A stretch of DNA of 64,000 nt from Phycisphaerales bacterium (lineage in GTDB: Bacteria > Planctomycetota > Phycisphaerae > Phycisphaerales > JAGLTS01): positions 1 through 64,000 of the forward strand of contig JAGLTS010000016.1 of assembly GCA_023135165.1 (NCBI GenBank). Reading direction: 5' to 3'. Positions 45,383 through 54,606 of the stretch are shown piece by piece. A program made the translations under genes and the position numbers. Below the pieces are notes generated by a model, which had not been told where the DNA came from, made no database searches, and saw only the letters and a program-made list of their open reading frames with translations. Each line of letters begins with the position of its first letter. Within the stretch, counting starts at the first letter, position 1.

Positions 45383-46427
45383 TGCGCCTCCCACCGATGC
45401 GCTGCCCTCGCTGTCATCATCGTTGGATGATGTGACGGAAGTGCGCAGGCTCTGCGAGGCGTTCCGTGAGGTGTATGCGCGCCTGCGCGATGAGATCGGG
45501 CGGGTCATCGTCGGCCAGGATGAGATCGTCGAGGATGTGCTTGTATCGCTTTTCGCAGGTGGCCACGTGTTGCTCGAAGGTGTGCCGGGGCTTGGCAAGA
45601 CGCTTCTTGTGCGTACGCTCGCATCGACGCTTCAACTCCCGTTTCGTCGGATTCAGTTTACACCCGACTTGATGCCCGCCGACATCGTCGGGACGAACAT
45701 CGTCGTTGAAGATGGGGCAGGCGGGCGCGTGATGACGTTCCGCCCCGGCCCAATCTTCTGCTCGATCCTGCTCGCTGACGAGATCAACCGCGCGACGCCC
45801 AAGAGTCAGTCAGCACTGCTCGAAGCGATGCAGGAGTGCAGCGTGACGGTCGGCTCGACGACACATACGCTCGATCGGCCGTTCCTTGTCTTGGCAACGC
45901 AGAACCCGATCGAGCAGGAGGGGACGTACACGCTGCCCGAGGCGCAGCTTGACCGTTTCCTTCTCAAGTTGACCGTGCCATATACGACGCGCAGCGAGCT
46001 GGCGGAGGTGCTGAAACGCACGACGGCGAAGGTCGATCAGACCGTGCGCGGACTACTCGATCGTGAGCGAATCCTCGCCGCGCAACGACTTGTCAGGCGG
46101 ATCGTCGCAGCGCCGCACGTGCAGGATTACGCCGTTCGGCTCGTCCTCGCGACACATCACGACGGCGAGCTTGCGACGCGCATGGTCAAAAGATATGTCT
46201 CCTGCGGCGCAAGCCCTCGCGGCGCGCAGGCTCTCATTCTCACCGCAAAGGTCCGCGCCATGATCGACGGCCGATACGCGATTGCGTACCGTGACCTGCG
46301 CAAGTCGGCGCTGCCCGCATTGCGCCACCGGATCATCCGCAACTTTGAGGCCGAGGCAGAAGGTGTGACGACCGACGACATCATCGAAAGCATCGTGACA
46401 GAAGTCCCGACGGATATGGATGCGTGA
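45375..46427 (+). CDS. MoxR-family AAA+ ATPase
   Basis: This is a 350-residue AAA+ chaperone-like ATPase. The Walker A is G-V-P-G-L-G-K-T near residue 72, and the Walker B region is C-S-I-L-L-A-D-E-I-N-R-A near 133. The sensor-1 region is V-L-A-T-Q-N-P-I-E-Q-E-G-T-Y, a MoxR signature. GAGGAGG, 8 bases before the ATG at 45375, decides the start, which overlaps the previous gene by 8 bases. MoxR proteins act on vWA partners, and three vWA/DUF58-type genes flank it here. Confidence 0.94.
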   Translation: MRDAPPTDALPSLSSSLDDVTEVRRLCEAFREVYARLRDEIGRVIVGQDEIVEDVLVSLFAGGHVLLEGVPGLGKTLLVRTLASTLQLPFRRIQFTPDLMPADIVGTNIVVEDGAGGRVMTFRPGPIFCSILLADEINRATPKSQSALLEAMQECSVTVGSTTHTLDRPFLVLATQNPIEQEGTYTLPEAQLDRFLLKLTVPYTTRSELAEVLKRTTAKVDQTVRGLLDRERILAAQRLVRRIVAAPHVQDYAVRLVLATHHDGELATRMVKRYVSCGASPRGAQALILTAKVRAMIDGRYAIAYRDLRKSALPALRHRIIRNFEAEAEGVTTDDIIESIVTEVPTDMDA

Positions 46428-46466
46428 CAGCCGGGCGCCCGTGCGCCTTGACGAGAAACGACAGCC

Positions 46467-47405
46467 GTGATGACCCAGCTTCCCCCCGACACGACGAAAC
46501 GACCGCAGCGGATCGACGACTTGATCGACAGCGGGCTGATGGCTAAGCTCGATCAGCTCGACGTGATGAGCCGCAAGATATTCGCGGGCAAGCTGCAAGG
46601 TGAAAGGCGGAGCAAGAGGCGAGGTCAATCCGTCGAGTTCGCTGACTTCCGCCAGTACGTCGCCGGCGATGACCTGCGTTTCATCGACTGGAACATCTAC
46701 GCCCGACTGGATCGGCTGTTTCTCAAGCTGTTTCTCGAAGAGGAGGATTTGTCGCTTCAGATCGTGATCGACGCATCGGGGTCGATGGACTACGGTCGGC
46801 CCAACAAACTCGTCTTCGCGCAACGTCTGGCGATGGCGCTCGGATACATAGGCCTGGTCAACCACAACCGCGTGACGCTGACATCGTTCGGCGCGGGCGG
46901 CGTGGTGAGTCGCCTGCCGAACCTGCGCGGAAGGCGGCGCACGCAGGAAATGGGGCGGTGGCTGCTAGATGTCGAGCCGACCGGGGAAAGTCCGTTTAAC
47001 GATGCGATGCGCGCTGTCGCGTTGTCACGCCAGGGCAAAGGCGTGATGATCGTCATCAGCGACTTCCTGCTCAAAGGGGGATACGAGCGAGGGCTGCGCT
47101 ACCTCGTCGGCGGCGGGTACGACACGTTCCTTATGCAACTTTTGTCCCAGGAGGAAATGGAACCGGACACTGCCAGCGGGCTGGGAGGCGACCTGAAACT
47201 AACCGATGTCGAAGATGAAGACATTGCGGAGGTGACGATCTCCGCTGCACTCATCAAGCGCTACAAGGAAAACCTTGCTGCGTATTGCGAGATGCTGCGG
47301 AACTTCTGTGTTCGCCGCTCCATGATGCACCTCTTGATCCGCACGGACCAGGAGCTTGATGTGCTGCTGCTCGATACGCTGCGTAAACGGGGGCTGCTGA
47401 AGTGA
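46467..47405 (+). CDS. DUF58 protein (vWA-like MoxR partner)
   Basis: This 312-residue protein has the DUF58 signature R-Q-Y-V-A-G-D-D-L-R-F-I-D-W-N (about 65-80). It is followed by a vWA-like fold with the MIDAS-type D-A-S-G-S near 103 and V-I-S-D-F-L near 197. No membrane segment is present. The start is GTG 46467, directly followed by an ATG at 46470; either could be used. DUF58 proteins are constant neighbours of MoxR ATPases and are probably their direct partners. Confidence 0.9.
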   Translation: MMTQLPPDTTKRPQRIDDLIDSGLMAKLDQLDVMSRKIFAGKLQGERRSKRRGQSVEFADFRQYVAGDDLRFIDWNIYARLDRLFLKLFLEEEDLSLQIVIDASGSMDYGRPNKLVFAQRLAMALGYIGLVNHNRVTLTSFGAGGVVSRLPNLRGRRRTQEMGRWLLDVEPTGESPFNDAMRAVALSRQGKGVMIVISDFLLKGGYERGLRYLVGGGYDTFLMQLLSQEEMEPDTASGLGGDLKLTDVEDEDIAEVTISAALIKRYKENLAAYCEMLRNFCVRRSMMHLLIRTDQELDVLLLDTLRKRGLLK

Positions 47406-47451
47406 ACGGTGATCGCGGATCATACATTCGCCCCGCAAGGAGCACTTGCCC

Positions 47452-49443
47452 ATGACGTGGGAGGCGCTGCCATTTGCCGGTGTGATCGCCGCCATTGCCA
47501 TCCCGGTGCTGGTGATTCTGTACTTCCTGAAGCTGCGTCGTGCGCCGCGTATGGTTGCGTGTACGCTCCTGTGGAAGAAGAGCATTGAAGACCTGCGTGC
47601 GAACGCGCCGTTTCAACGGCTGCGGCGCAACCTGCTCCTGCTGCTCCAACTTATCATTCTCATCCTTGTGATCGTCGCCATCGCTCGGCCAAATGTTCTT
47701 GGGAATCGTCCGACCGCTGAACGCATCGTTATTATGATTGACCGCTCGCGCAGCATGTCGGCCGTTGATCAGGAGGGCGGGCTCTCTCGGCTTGAACAGG
47801 CCAAGCGTGATGCGATTCGTCTTGTCGAGGCGCTTCCGTCGCCGCGCCTCTTCAGCGCCGCGTCGGGCGACAAGCAGGCATCCGTTATGGTGATCGCGTT
47901 CGCTGAGCGGGCGCAGCTCTATACGAACTTCACAACTGATCGCAGGCAGATCATCGACGCGATCAAGACGGTCACGCCGACGGATGGCCGAACGAACATC
48001 GGCGAGGCGCTGAAGCTGTCGCGCGCGTTCGGTCGGAGCGTTGAAGCGGAGACGCGCGGCCAGCAGATCGAAGATCCCGCGACGATCGAGCTGTTCACGG
48101 ATGGCAACATCGCGGACATCGCTGACCAAGTCGTCGAGGGTGGGCAGGTGAACTACCACGCCATCGGCGAGCCGGAGACGCAGGACAACCTGGCCGTCGT
48201 CGCGATGGATGCCATGCGCCTCTACGATCGGCCGACCGAGCTTTCGGTCTTTGCGACGCTTGCCAACTTTGCCGGCGAGGAGCGAGCCGCGGATGTTCAG
48301 CTTTCGTTGAGCGGAACGCCGGTGCAACTCATCACAATCAATCTGCCCGCAGCGCAGAAGGATGATGAGGCGGGCGATGTGCTGCCGGGCACGCGCGGTA
48401 TCACGTTTTCGATTCCATCGCTCCTGACCGGTGGGACGGTTGAGATTCGTCAACTCCGGGAGGATGTGCTGGCTTCGGATGATGCCGGCATACTTGTGAT
48501 TCCTCCACCCAAGCGCGCTGCGGTTGCTGCGGTGACATCCGATCTCTTCCTGCGCGATGCGCTGTCGGGTATGCCGATCGACGTGACGTTCCTGGAAGGT
48601 CGTGAACTCGATGCGCAGATCAAGGACGGGCGTGCATCGGCATATGATGTGATCGTGCTCGATGGGTATGTTCCGGAAAACGAACTGCGTTCCGGCCGAT
48701 TCCTCACGTTCGGCTCGCCGCCGAAGATTGCGGGTCTCGAAGATTCGGGAGCGGGGCAGGGCACGTTTGCGATCACGTGGGATAAGACCCATCCCGCGAT
48801 GCGCAATCTTGAACTGGACAACCTGTTCATCGGCTCGTATCGGCAACTCAAGACAGCGGATGAGATGCAGCTCATCCTGGAAGGGGCGACCGGGCCTCTT
48901 GCGGTGTCGGTCAGCCGGGGTCAGCTTCAGGCGATCGTTGTTGCGTTCCGGCCGGTTGATTCGTGGTGGCCGCTGGATGTGAGCTATATCGTGTTCCTTG
49001 CCGACTCGATTCGTTACCTCACGGATAGGGGCCAGTCGGCGACGCAACAGTCGATCGTTCCAGGTGAGGCGATCACGATGCGCCTGGCGGAGACTGCACG
49101 TGATGTGCGATTGCTCATTCCCGGAGAAGGCGGTCTGCAGACGTGGCGCGCCGAGGATCCGACGGCGCTGACATACGGCCCAGTCGAGTGCACAGGGCTT
49201 TATCACGTGCTCTACAGATTGGACGGCGAGAAGCACGAGCGATTTATCGCCGCGAATCTGTTCGACCCGGCGGAGAGCCGAGTGCAACCGGAGTTTGATC
49301 TTCGCATGGCGAGATCATCCGTGTCAGCCGTATCAGTTGGTTCCGCGCAAGTACAGCGCCCGCTCTGGCCCTGGGCGCTTGGCTTGGGACTGGCCGTATT
49401 GTTCTTCGAGTGGTGGATCTACAATCGTCGCGTGTACCTGTGA
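47452..49443 (+). CDS. BatA-type membrane vWA protein
   Basis: This is a 663-residue Bat-type (aerotolerance-family) protein. The first 75 residues carry the BatA N-terminal membrane pair (Y-F-L-K-L-R-R-A-P-R between the segments). The vWA MIDAS motif is D-R-S-R-S-M-S near 100. A long periplasm-facing region leads to a final membrane segment with W-P-W-A-L-G-L-G. AAGGAG, 9 bases before the ATG at 47452, rules out the in-frame TTG at 47446. It is the last gene of the operon. Confidence 0.88.
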   Translation: MTWEALPFAGVIAAIAIPVLVILYFLKLRRAPRMVACTLLWKKSIEDLRANAPFQRLRRNLLLLLQLIILILVIVAIARPNVLGNRPTAERIVIMIDRSRSMSAVDQEGGLSRLEQAKRDAIRLVEALPSPRLFSAASGDKQASVMVIAFAERAQLYTNFTTDRRQIIDAIKTVTPTDGRTNIGEALKLSRAFGRSVEAETRGQQIEDPATIELFTDGNIADIADQVVEGGQVNYHAIGEPETQDNLAVVAMDAMRLYDRPTELSVFATLANFAGEERAADVQLSLSGTPVQLITINLPAAQKDDEAGDVLPGTRGITFSIPSLLTGGTVEIRQLREDVLASDDAGILVIPPPKRAAVAAVTSDLFLRDALSGMPIDVTFLEGRELDAQIKDGRASAYDVIVLDGYVPENELRSGRFLTFGSPPKIAGLEDSGAGQGTFAITWDKTHPAMRNLELDNLFIGSYRQLKTADEMQLILEGATGPLAVSVSRGQLQAIVVAFRPVDSWWPLDVSYIVFLADSIRYLTDRGQSATQQSIVPGEAITMRLAETARDVRLLIPGEGGLQTWRAEDPTALTYGPVECTGLYHVLYRLDGEKHERFIAANLFDPAESRVQPEFDLRMARSSVSAVSVGSAQVQRPLWPWALGLGLAVLFFEWWIYNRRVYL

Positions 49444-49563
49444 CGCAGAGCCCGTGGGCACGCATGCACACGTAGCCGAGTTGCTACGCAGCCCTGGGGT
49501 TTGCTTCACCCGTGTGAGCGAATAGGTGTGTTGCATCGCGGTGATGCACCGGATTCACGGAGT

Positions 49564-49595
49564 CCGGCTCCGCTCGCTGCGAAGGCGGGAGCCGG
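49564..49595. terminator. Hairpin between convergent genes
   Basis: CCGGCTCC pairs with GGAGCCGG around a 16-base loop between the BatA-type gene and the TPR gene. No T-run follows; the short gap contains nothing else. Confidence 0.45.
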
Positions 49596-49619
49596 CGACG
49601 CTCCCTCGGGGTGCGCGTG

Positions 49620-50243
49620 TTACGTCTTGAACTTCGCTGCGACCTCTTCGAGGCCGAGGTACTCGATCATGTGCTGATCGTACGTGCGCTGATCCTCCTC
49701 GCGCGAGAAGTCGAGACGAAGCTCGTTGATGAGCTTGGTGCCGAGGCTGATCCACGCGTGCCATGTCTCGGCGCTGATCGTGGCATGAATGTGCTCACCG
49801 AGCGGGCCTCGGAACGGGGGCTTGTCGAGTTGTGTGCCGAGCTTGCCGGTGCGTTCGCAACGGAACGTGCCTGCGGGCGTTTCCTCTGTTGAGATCGGCT
49901 CTTCGACGATGGGGAGCGGCGCGCCGATCGATTCGAGCAACTCGCCCATCGCCTCCATCGGCATGCGGTCGCCGTGCCCAGCCGCAGCGCGATAGCCGGT
50001 CGTCAGGTACCTCGTCGCCGCCTCGATCTGGTCCGTCTTGACGAGCGACTCGCCGCCGAGCTGGTACGCCTTGCTCATGATCGGGTTCAGGTTCGTGCAT
50101 CGGCGGAACGACGCGGCGGCCTGCTCGAACTGCTGAGCGTGGTAGTAGGCGTTTCCCAGACTAAAGTGCGCCATGTCGTTGTCCGGGTCGGCTGAGGCCA
50201 TCTTCTCGAACTGGGCGATGCGTTGCTGGATGTCCATCGTCAT
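49620..50243 (-). CDS. TPR protein fused to an iron-trafficking (YggX-like) domain
   Basis: The 207-residue protein has two domains. Residues 1-90 hold two or more tetratricopeptide repeats (D-M-A-H-F-S-L-G-N-A-Y-Y). The last 80 residues match the YggX family, which protects iron-sulfur clusters and handles Fe(II). The family Cys is present in F-R-C-E-R-T-G-K, followed by P-P-F-R-G-P-L-G, then W-H-A-W-I-S-L-G-T-K-L-I-N-E and a C-terminal Y-L-G-L. YggX is normally a free 90-residue protein. The ATG at 50243 follows a weak purine-rich site. Confidence 0.8.
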   Translation of the reverse strand: MTMDIQQRIAQFEKMASADPDNDMAHFSLGNAYYHAQQFEQAAASFRRCTNLNPIMSKAYQLGGESLVKTDQIEAATRYLTTGYRAAAGHGDRMPMEAMGELLESIGAPLPIVEEPISTEETPAGTFRCERTGKLGTQLDKPPFRGPLGEHIHATISAETWHAWISLGTKLINELRLDFSREEDQRTYDQHMIEYLGLEEVAAKFKT

Positions 50244-50310
50244 CAGGCTCCGTCGTGAGGGGGCGTGGGAACGTCGGACCGCATCATAGGCCCCCAGCAC
50301 CGGGTCGGCG

Positions 50311-51282
50311 ATGCATCAAGACGGCGAGTGTGGTACAAGGCGAACCGTGGCGGCGGATGCTTCCATCTTGCATGTCGATCTGGCCGGGCTGACGCTCGCC
50401 AATCCCGTCATCGCGGCGGCAGGTACGGCCGGGTACGCCGATGAACTGGCGGGCGTGGCGAAGCTCGCTCGCCTCGGAGCTGTCGTCACGAAGTCAATCA
50501 CGCAAGCGCCCCGGGCCGGCAACGAGACGTGGCGCATCGTGCCAATCACCGGCGGGATGATGAACGCGATCGGGCTGGCCAACATGGGGCTGGACCGGTT
50601 CCTGGAAGAGGTCGTTCCGAGGATCGAGCGCCTCGACATACCGGTCATCGGCTCGGTGGCGGGCGGCAGCATCGACGAATACACCCGCGTGGCGCAAGCG
50701 ATGGATGCAGCCGGCGTGCTCCCTGCGATTGAGTTGAACGTCAGTTGTCCCAACACGGATGACGGCCGGCAGTTCGGCGGCTCGCCGGAACTGCTCAGCG
50801 AGCTTGTTCGTGAGGTGAAGGATGTGGTGCAGCGTGCGGTGCTCTTCGTGAAACTCCCGCCGAGCACGGAGGGGATCAGCACGCTCGCAGCGGCGGCGAT
50901 CAAGGGCGGCGCGGATGTGCTGACGATCTGCAACACCATACCTGGGCTTGCGCTCGATCCGGCGACGGGGAAACCGCGGATCGCACGCGGCGTGGCGGGT
51001 GTGAGCGGGCCTGCGATTCATCCACTGGCCGTGCGGCTGGTGCATGAGGTGTACCGTGATGTGGCAGCCGATGCGGGCGTTCCGATCGTCGGGACGGGCG
51101 GTGTGATGGCATGGCGCGACGCTGCGGAGTTCATCCTCGCCGGGGCGACGGCGGTCGGGATGGGGACGGCCCTGTTCGCCGACCCGAGATCGCCGCTTCG
51201 TGTGATTGCCGACCTGCGTCGGTGGGCACATCGCCGAGGCGCCGCGCGCATCACGGATTTGGTGGGTACGGCCGCGTTGTAG
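50311..51282 (+). CDS. pyrD: Dihydroorotate dehydrogenase (class 1B type)
   Basis: This FMN enzyme of pyrimidine synthesis converts dihydroorotate to orotate. The class 1 active-site Cys lies in E-L-N-V-S-C-P-N. Other conserved parts are G-L-A-N-M-G-L near residue 90 and P-I-V-G-T-G-G-V near 258. Class 1B enzymes need a PyrK partner, which is not in the window. The ATG at 50311 is used; a GTG at 50347 is an alternative start. It is divergent from the TPR-YggX gene. Confidence 0.92.
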   Translation: MHQDGECGTRRTVAADASILHVDLAGLTLANPVIAAAGTAGYADELAGVAKLARLGAVVTKSITQAPRAGNETWRIVPITGGMMNAIGLANMGLDRFLEEVVPRIERLDIPVIGSVAGGSIDEYTRVAQAMDAAGVLPAIELNVSCPNTDDGRQFGGSPELLSELVREVKDVVQRAVLFVKLPPSTEGISTLAAAAIKGGADVLTICNTIPGLALDPATGKPRIARGVAGVSGPAIHPLAVRLVHEVYRDVAADAGVPIVGTGGVMAWRDAAEFILAGATAVGMGTALFADPRSPLRVIADLRRWAHRRGAARITDLVGTAAL

Positions 51283-51390
51283 GGGTGTGTGGTCTGTCGC
51301 TGCCGCCCGACCGCTGTGATCGTGCTACTGTGTTCTGCGGAAAACACGCCACCGCAATGGATGCGGGCTGTACAACGACCGGAGGTTCTT

Positions 51391-53166
51391 ATGACTGGAC
51401 AGACTCGATCAACACGATTCACCGTATTGTGGACGCTGACGGCCGCTGTGCTGCTTGCATGTGCTCCCGCCCGGGGCGCGGACCGTCTCGCATGGATGGA
51501 GCTCGACGGCGCGCTGCGCGAGCAGCCTCACCCGTTCACATGGCTGATGGGCGGGGATGCCGAGCCGACGCTCGCGGATGTGCTCTCGCTCTTCGACGAG
51601 GCAGCGACGCGCAGCACACTCGACGGGCTGGTCATTCGCATCAAGGATATCGCGCTGACACGTTCGCAGATCGAGGAGATCCGTCGCGGCATGGCACACG
51701 TGCGCGAGGCGGGTCGGCCGATCTATGTCTTTGCCGATGCGTATGGACCGGGTGCGTACGCCATCGCCGGTGCTGCGGATCACGTCCTGCTTCAACGCGG
51801 CGGCGTTGTCAGCCTGCCCGGTCTCTACGCGGAGGAGATGTACCTCGGCGGCACGCTGGAATGGCTCGGTCTCAAGGCGGACTTCCTTCAGGTCGGCGAC
51901 TTCAAGGGCGCAAGCGAGCAACTCACACGCACCGGGCCGAGCGAAGAGTGGAGCGAGAATATTGACGGCGTGCTCGATGACATCTACGAGCAGTCGCTCT
52001 TGCGCATCATGCGCGATCGCAAGCTCAGCCGTTCGACGCTTGACGCTGTTCTCGGGCACACGCTTGCATTGCGCGGCGAGGAAGCGAAGAAGCTCGGCCT
52101 TATCGACGCTGTGATCGATGTTCGAGAGCTGCGCGACTGGCTCGAAGCAAAGCAGGGCGACACGGTCAAGTGGACGAAGCTCTCGACCGGCGGTGATGAG
52201 GAACTGAACTTCTTTGCTCTGTGGCAAACGCTCATGACAGGCGGCTCGCCAAAGCATCGCATCACCAAACCGACCGTTGCCGTCCTGCACATCACAGGCA
52301 CGATCGTGGATGGCGAATCGAGCATCGGCGGGATGTTCGCAAGCGAGTCGGCGGGCAGCCGAACGATGCGCGAAGCCCTCAAGGCCATTGAAGAAGAGGA
52401 TCTCATCGAAGCGGTCGTCGTGCGCATCGACAGCCCGGGCGGCTCGGCGATGGCCAGCGAGATCATCTGGCAAGGCCTGGATCAGCTGCGCAGCACCAGG
52501 CCCGTCTACATCTCGGTTGGCTCACTCGCCGCGAGCGGCGGGTACTACTGCGCGGTGGGCGGTGACAAGATCTTCGTCAACGAATCGTCAATCGTCGGCT
52601 CGATCGGCGTGGTCGGCGGGAAGATCATCATGAAGGGACTGTACGACAAACTCCACGTCGGCATTTACCCCCGCGCACGCGGCCCGCTTGCCGGCATCAT
52701 GAGCAGTGTCGAGGGGTTCAACCCCGAGCATCGCGCCGTGATCCAGACGATGATGGAGGAGACGTATGACATGTTTGCCGACCACGTCACGGATGCGCGT
52801 GACGGCATCGACCTGTCGGTCGTTGCGGAAGGTCGGCTCTTCACCGGGCGTCAGGCGATAGCGCTTCGTATGGCGGACCGAATTGGTGGCCTGCCCGAAA
52901 CGATTGCTGCGGTCGCCGATGCCGCCGGGCTGGAGGCCGGTGAGTACGACGTCGTGGACTATCCCGAGCCGGAGAGTATCGAGGACTTCCTGGGCAGCAT
53001 CATGTCGCTGGCGGCGCCCGATCAGACGGCCGGTTTGGCGATGATGCTGCGCGAGCTCGTCGGTGAGAAACACTGGCCCGTCGTGCGCGACACGCTCAGC
53101 GGCCTGCTCTTGCTGCGGCGCGAGCCTGTCCTGCTGATTTCGCCTCGTGTGCTGCTGATCGACTGA
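51391..53166 (+). CDS. sppA: Signal peptide peptidase SppA (67K type)
   Basis: This 591-residue serine protease degrades cleaved signal peptides. It is the double-length form with two tandem domains. The general-base Lys is K172 in D-F-K-G-A-S-E, and the nucleophile is S382 in L-A-A-S-G-G-Y-Y, as in the E. coli enzyme. A signal sequence opens it (V-L-L-A-C-A-P-A-R-G-A). GGAGG, 5 bases before the ATG at 51391, decides the start over an in-frame GTG at 51289. Confidence 0.93.
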   Translation: MTGQTRSTRFTVLWTLTAAVLLACAPARGADRLAWMELDGALREQPHPFTWLMGGDAEPTLADVLSLFDEAATRSTLDGLVIRIKDIALTRSQIEEIRRGMAHVREAGRPIYVFADAYGPGAYAIAGAADHVLLQRGGVVSLPGLYAEEMYLGGTLEWLGLKADFLQVGDFKGASEQLTRTGPSEEWSENIDGVLDDIYEQSLLRIMRDRKLSRSTLDAVLGHTLALRGEEAKKLGLIDAVIDVRELRDWLEAKQGDTVKWTKLSTGGDEELNFFALWQTLMTGGSPKHRITKPTVAVLHITGTIVDGESSIGGMFASESAGSRTMREALKAIEEEDLIEAVVVRIDSPGGSAMASEIIWQGLDQLRSTRPVYISVGSLAASGGYYCAVGGDKIFVNESSIVGSIGVVGGKIIMKGLYDKLHVGIYPRARGPLAGIMSSVEGFNPEHRAVIQTMMEETYDMFADHVTDARDGIDLSVVAEGRLFTGRQAIALRMADRIGGLPETIAAVADAAGLEAGEYDVVDYPEPESIEDFLGSIMSLAAPDQTAGLAMMLRELVGEKHWPVVRDTLSGLLLLRREPVLLISPRVLLID

Positions 53167-53192
53167 GCCGACTGATTACCCGACCTGCGATC

Positions 53193-53218
53193 ACGCCGCG
53201 CCGACCGTGCGGCGTTTT
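53193..53218 (+). terminator. Intrinsic terminator after sppA
   Basis: A 7-bp stem (ACGCCGC / GCGGCGT) ends in TTTT, 26 bases after the sppA stop codon. Confidence 0.75.
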
Positions 53219-53307
53219 CCATTGCGCTCGGATTCGGGGAATAGGAGCATCCGCTGCTTGGTTCATCGTGCGGAAGGTGCCGTGACCCGAACAAACGTGG
53301 AGAGACC

Positions 53308-53778
53308 ATGCTTGACACGACTGCCACCCAACCCGTTCCCTGCGACTGCTGCACCGGAACCAGCCGCTGCCACGTCATGCGGACTGTCGGAACATGGATC
53401 AGCCAGATTCTCACCGCGCTGATCCTTGCGCAATCGCTGTTTTTCAAGTTCACATTCGCGCCCGAAGCGCAAGTTATCTTCGAGAAGCTCGGCGGCAGGC
53501 CCGCTGCGACGTTCACCGGTCTGGTCGAACTCGTCTGTGTCATCCTGCTGGTCATCCCGAAGACCGCGGCAGTGGGGGCGGTCCTCACGCTCATGATGAT
53601 CAGCGGCGCAATCCTCTCGCATCTTCTCGTCATCGGCATCCAAGTCGTCAACCCAGAAACCGGCCAAGGCGACGGCGGGATGCTCTTCGGGATGGCGATC
53701 CTCGTCGCAGCGCTCTCCCTCGTCATCATTCTCCTTCGCCGCAAGCAGCTTCCCCTCGTCGGCGAGAAGTTGCGCTGA
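53308..53778 (+). CDS. DoxX-like membrane protein
   Basis: This is a 156-residue protein with four membrane segments (about 28-48, 65-85, 90-110 and 128-145), the plan of DoxX-like proteins. F-K-F near residue 46 and the second segment, after P-A-A-T-F-T-G-L-V-E-L, are typical. The N-terminal tail is Cys-rich (P-C-D-C-C-T-G). The role is unknown; DoxX-like proteins have been linked to redox or sulfur metabolism in other bacteria. A GGAGAG ribosome site precedes the ATG. Confidence 0.75.
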   Translation: MLDTTATQPVPCDCCTGTSRCHVMRTVGTWISQILTALILAQSLFFKFTFAPEAQVIFEKLGGRPAATFTGLVELVCVILLVIPKTAAVGAVLTLMMISGAILSHLLVIGIQVVNPETGQGDGGMLFGMAILVAALSLVIILLRRKQLPLVGEKLR

Positions 53779-53927
53779 GCGCTGCATGCCCAGTAGCGCT
53801 CGTGCCCCGAACTCCGTGAGCAATCGCGGGGTTTCTTCTCGACTGAACTCGAGCGAGCAGTTGCCCTGAAGGCACATTGCGACACGGTGCGATACGATCA
53901 CCGCATCACACCATCGGAGAACATGAC

Positions 53928-54404
53928 ATGACTGAGAAGGAACGAGTGATTGCGAATCTGCGCATGACGCGCGACGCGATTGTGGAGCTGCTGGATGGTT
54001 TTCCGGCGGATCAGGCGGCGCACCGACCGAGCGACACGGATAACCATGCGCTGTGGATACTGGGCCACCTCGCGGTGACCGATGAGTGGATCATCAAGAA
54101 GCTCGGTGAGAAGGGGCAGCTTCCGGCGGCGTACGACGGACTATTCGGCTACCAGTCAATGGTCCACGGATCGGCCGATGGGTATCCGCCGTTCGATGAA
54201 GTGCGCAACCAGTTCGATGCTGTGCGTCAGCGGCTGCTCGACGTGTTTGAGGCTGCGGATGCTGCGACGCTCGCTGAACCGCTTGTCGATTACGAAGGGG
54301 ATCTGCTCGGGGCTCCGCTCCTGCTCGCCTGGCATGAGGGTTGGCACAGTGGGCAACTCAGCAGCATCCGCCGCGCGCTCGGGCTGAAGCCCGCGTTCGG
54401 CTGA
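53928..54404 (+). CDS. DinB-like four-helix metalloprotein
   Basis: This 158-residue soluble protein is of the DinB/YfiT type. Putative metal-binding His residues appear in H-A-L-W-I-L-G-H-L-A (near 43-51) and H-E-G-W-H-S-G-Q-L (near 135-140). Members are thiol-dependent transferases or hydrolases; the substrate is unknown here. The ATG at 53928 begins the homologous part, with an in-frame ATG 51 bases upstream less likely. Confidence 0.82.
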   Translation: MTEKERVIANLRMTRDAIVELLDGFPADQAAHRPSDTDNHALWILGHLAVTDEWIIKKLGEKGQLPAAYDGLFGYQSMVHGSADGYPPFDEVRNQFDAVRQRLLDVFEAADAATLAEPLVDYEGDLLGAPLLLAWHEGWHSGQLSSIRRALGLKPAFG

Positions 54405-54606
54405 CGCCCAACGTGTCCGACTCGGCAGGAAGATGGACATCTGAGCGAGGCGGCTTCTCCCAACAACCGTGGTAGGGCGGCTGCGGTGCATCGGTGCACA
54501 TCCGCCGCGCCGGCGCGATGTGTTGTCGCGGCGGCCTTGCTGCAACTGGAAGGCACATCCGCTGTAGGATCAAGTATGCCACCCTCACAGAATGACAGGA
54601 GAGACC

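Noticed and set aside
47254-49287. Minus-strand open frame of 677 codons opposite the BatA-type gene
   Set aside because: It is entirely antisense to a gene with clear membrane and vWA motifs; composition is typical of a shadow frame.
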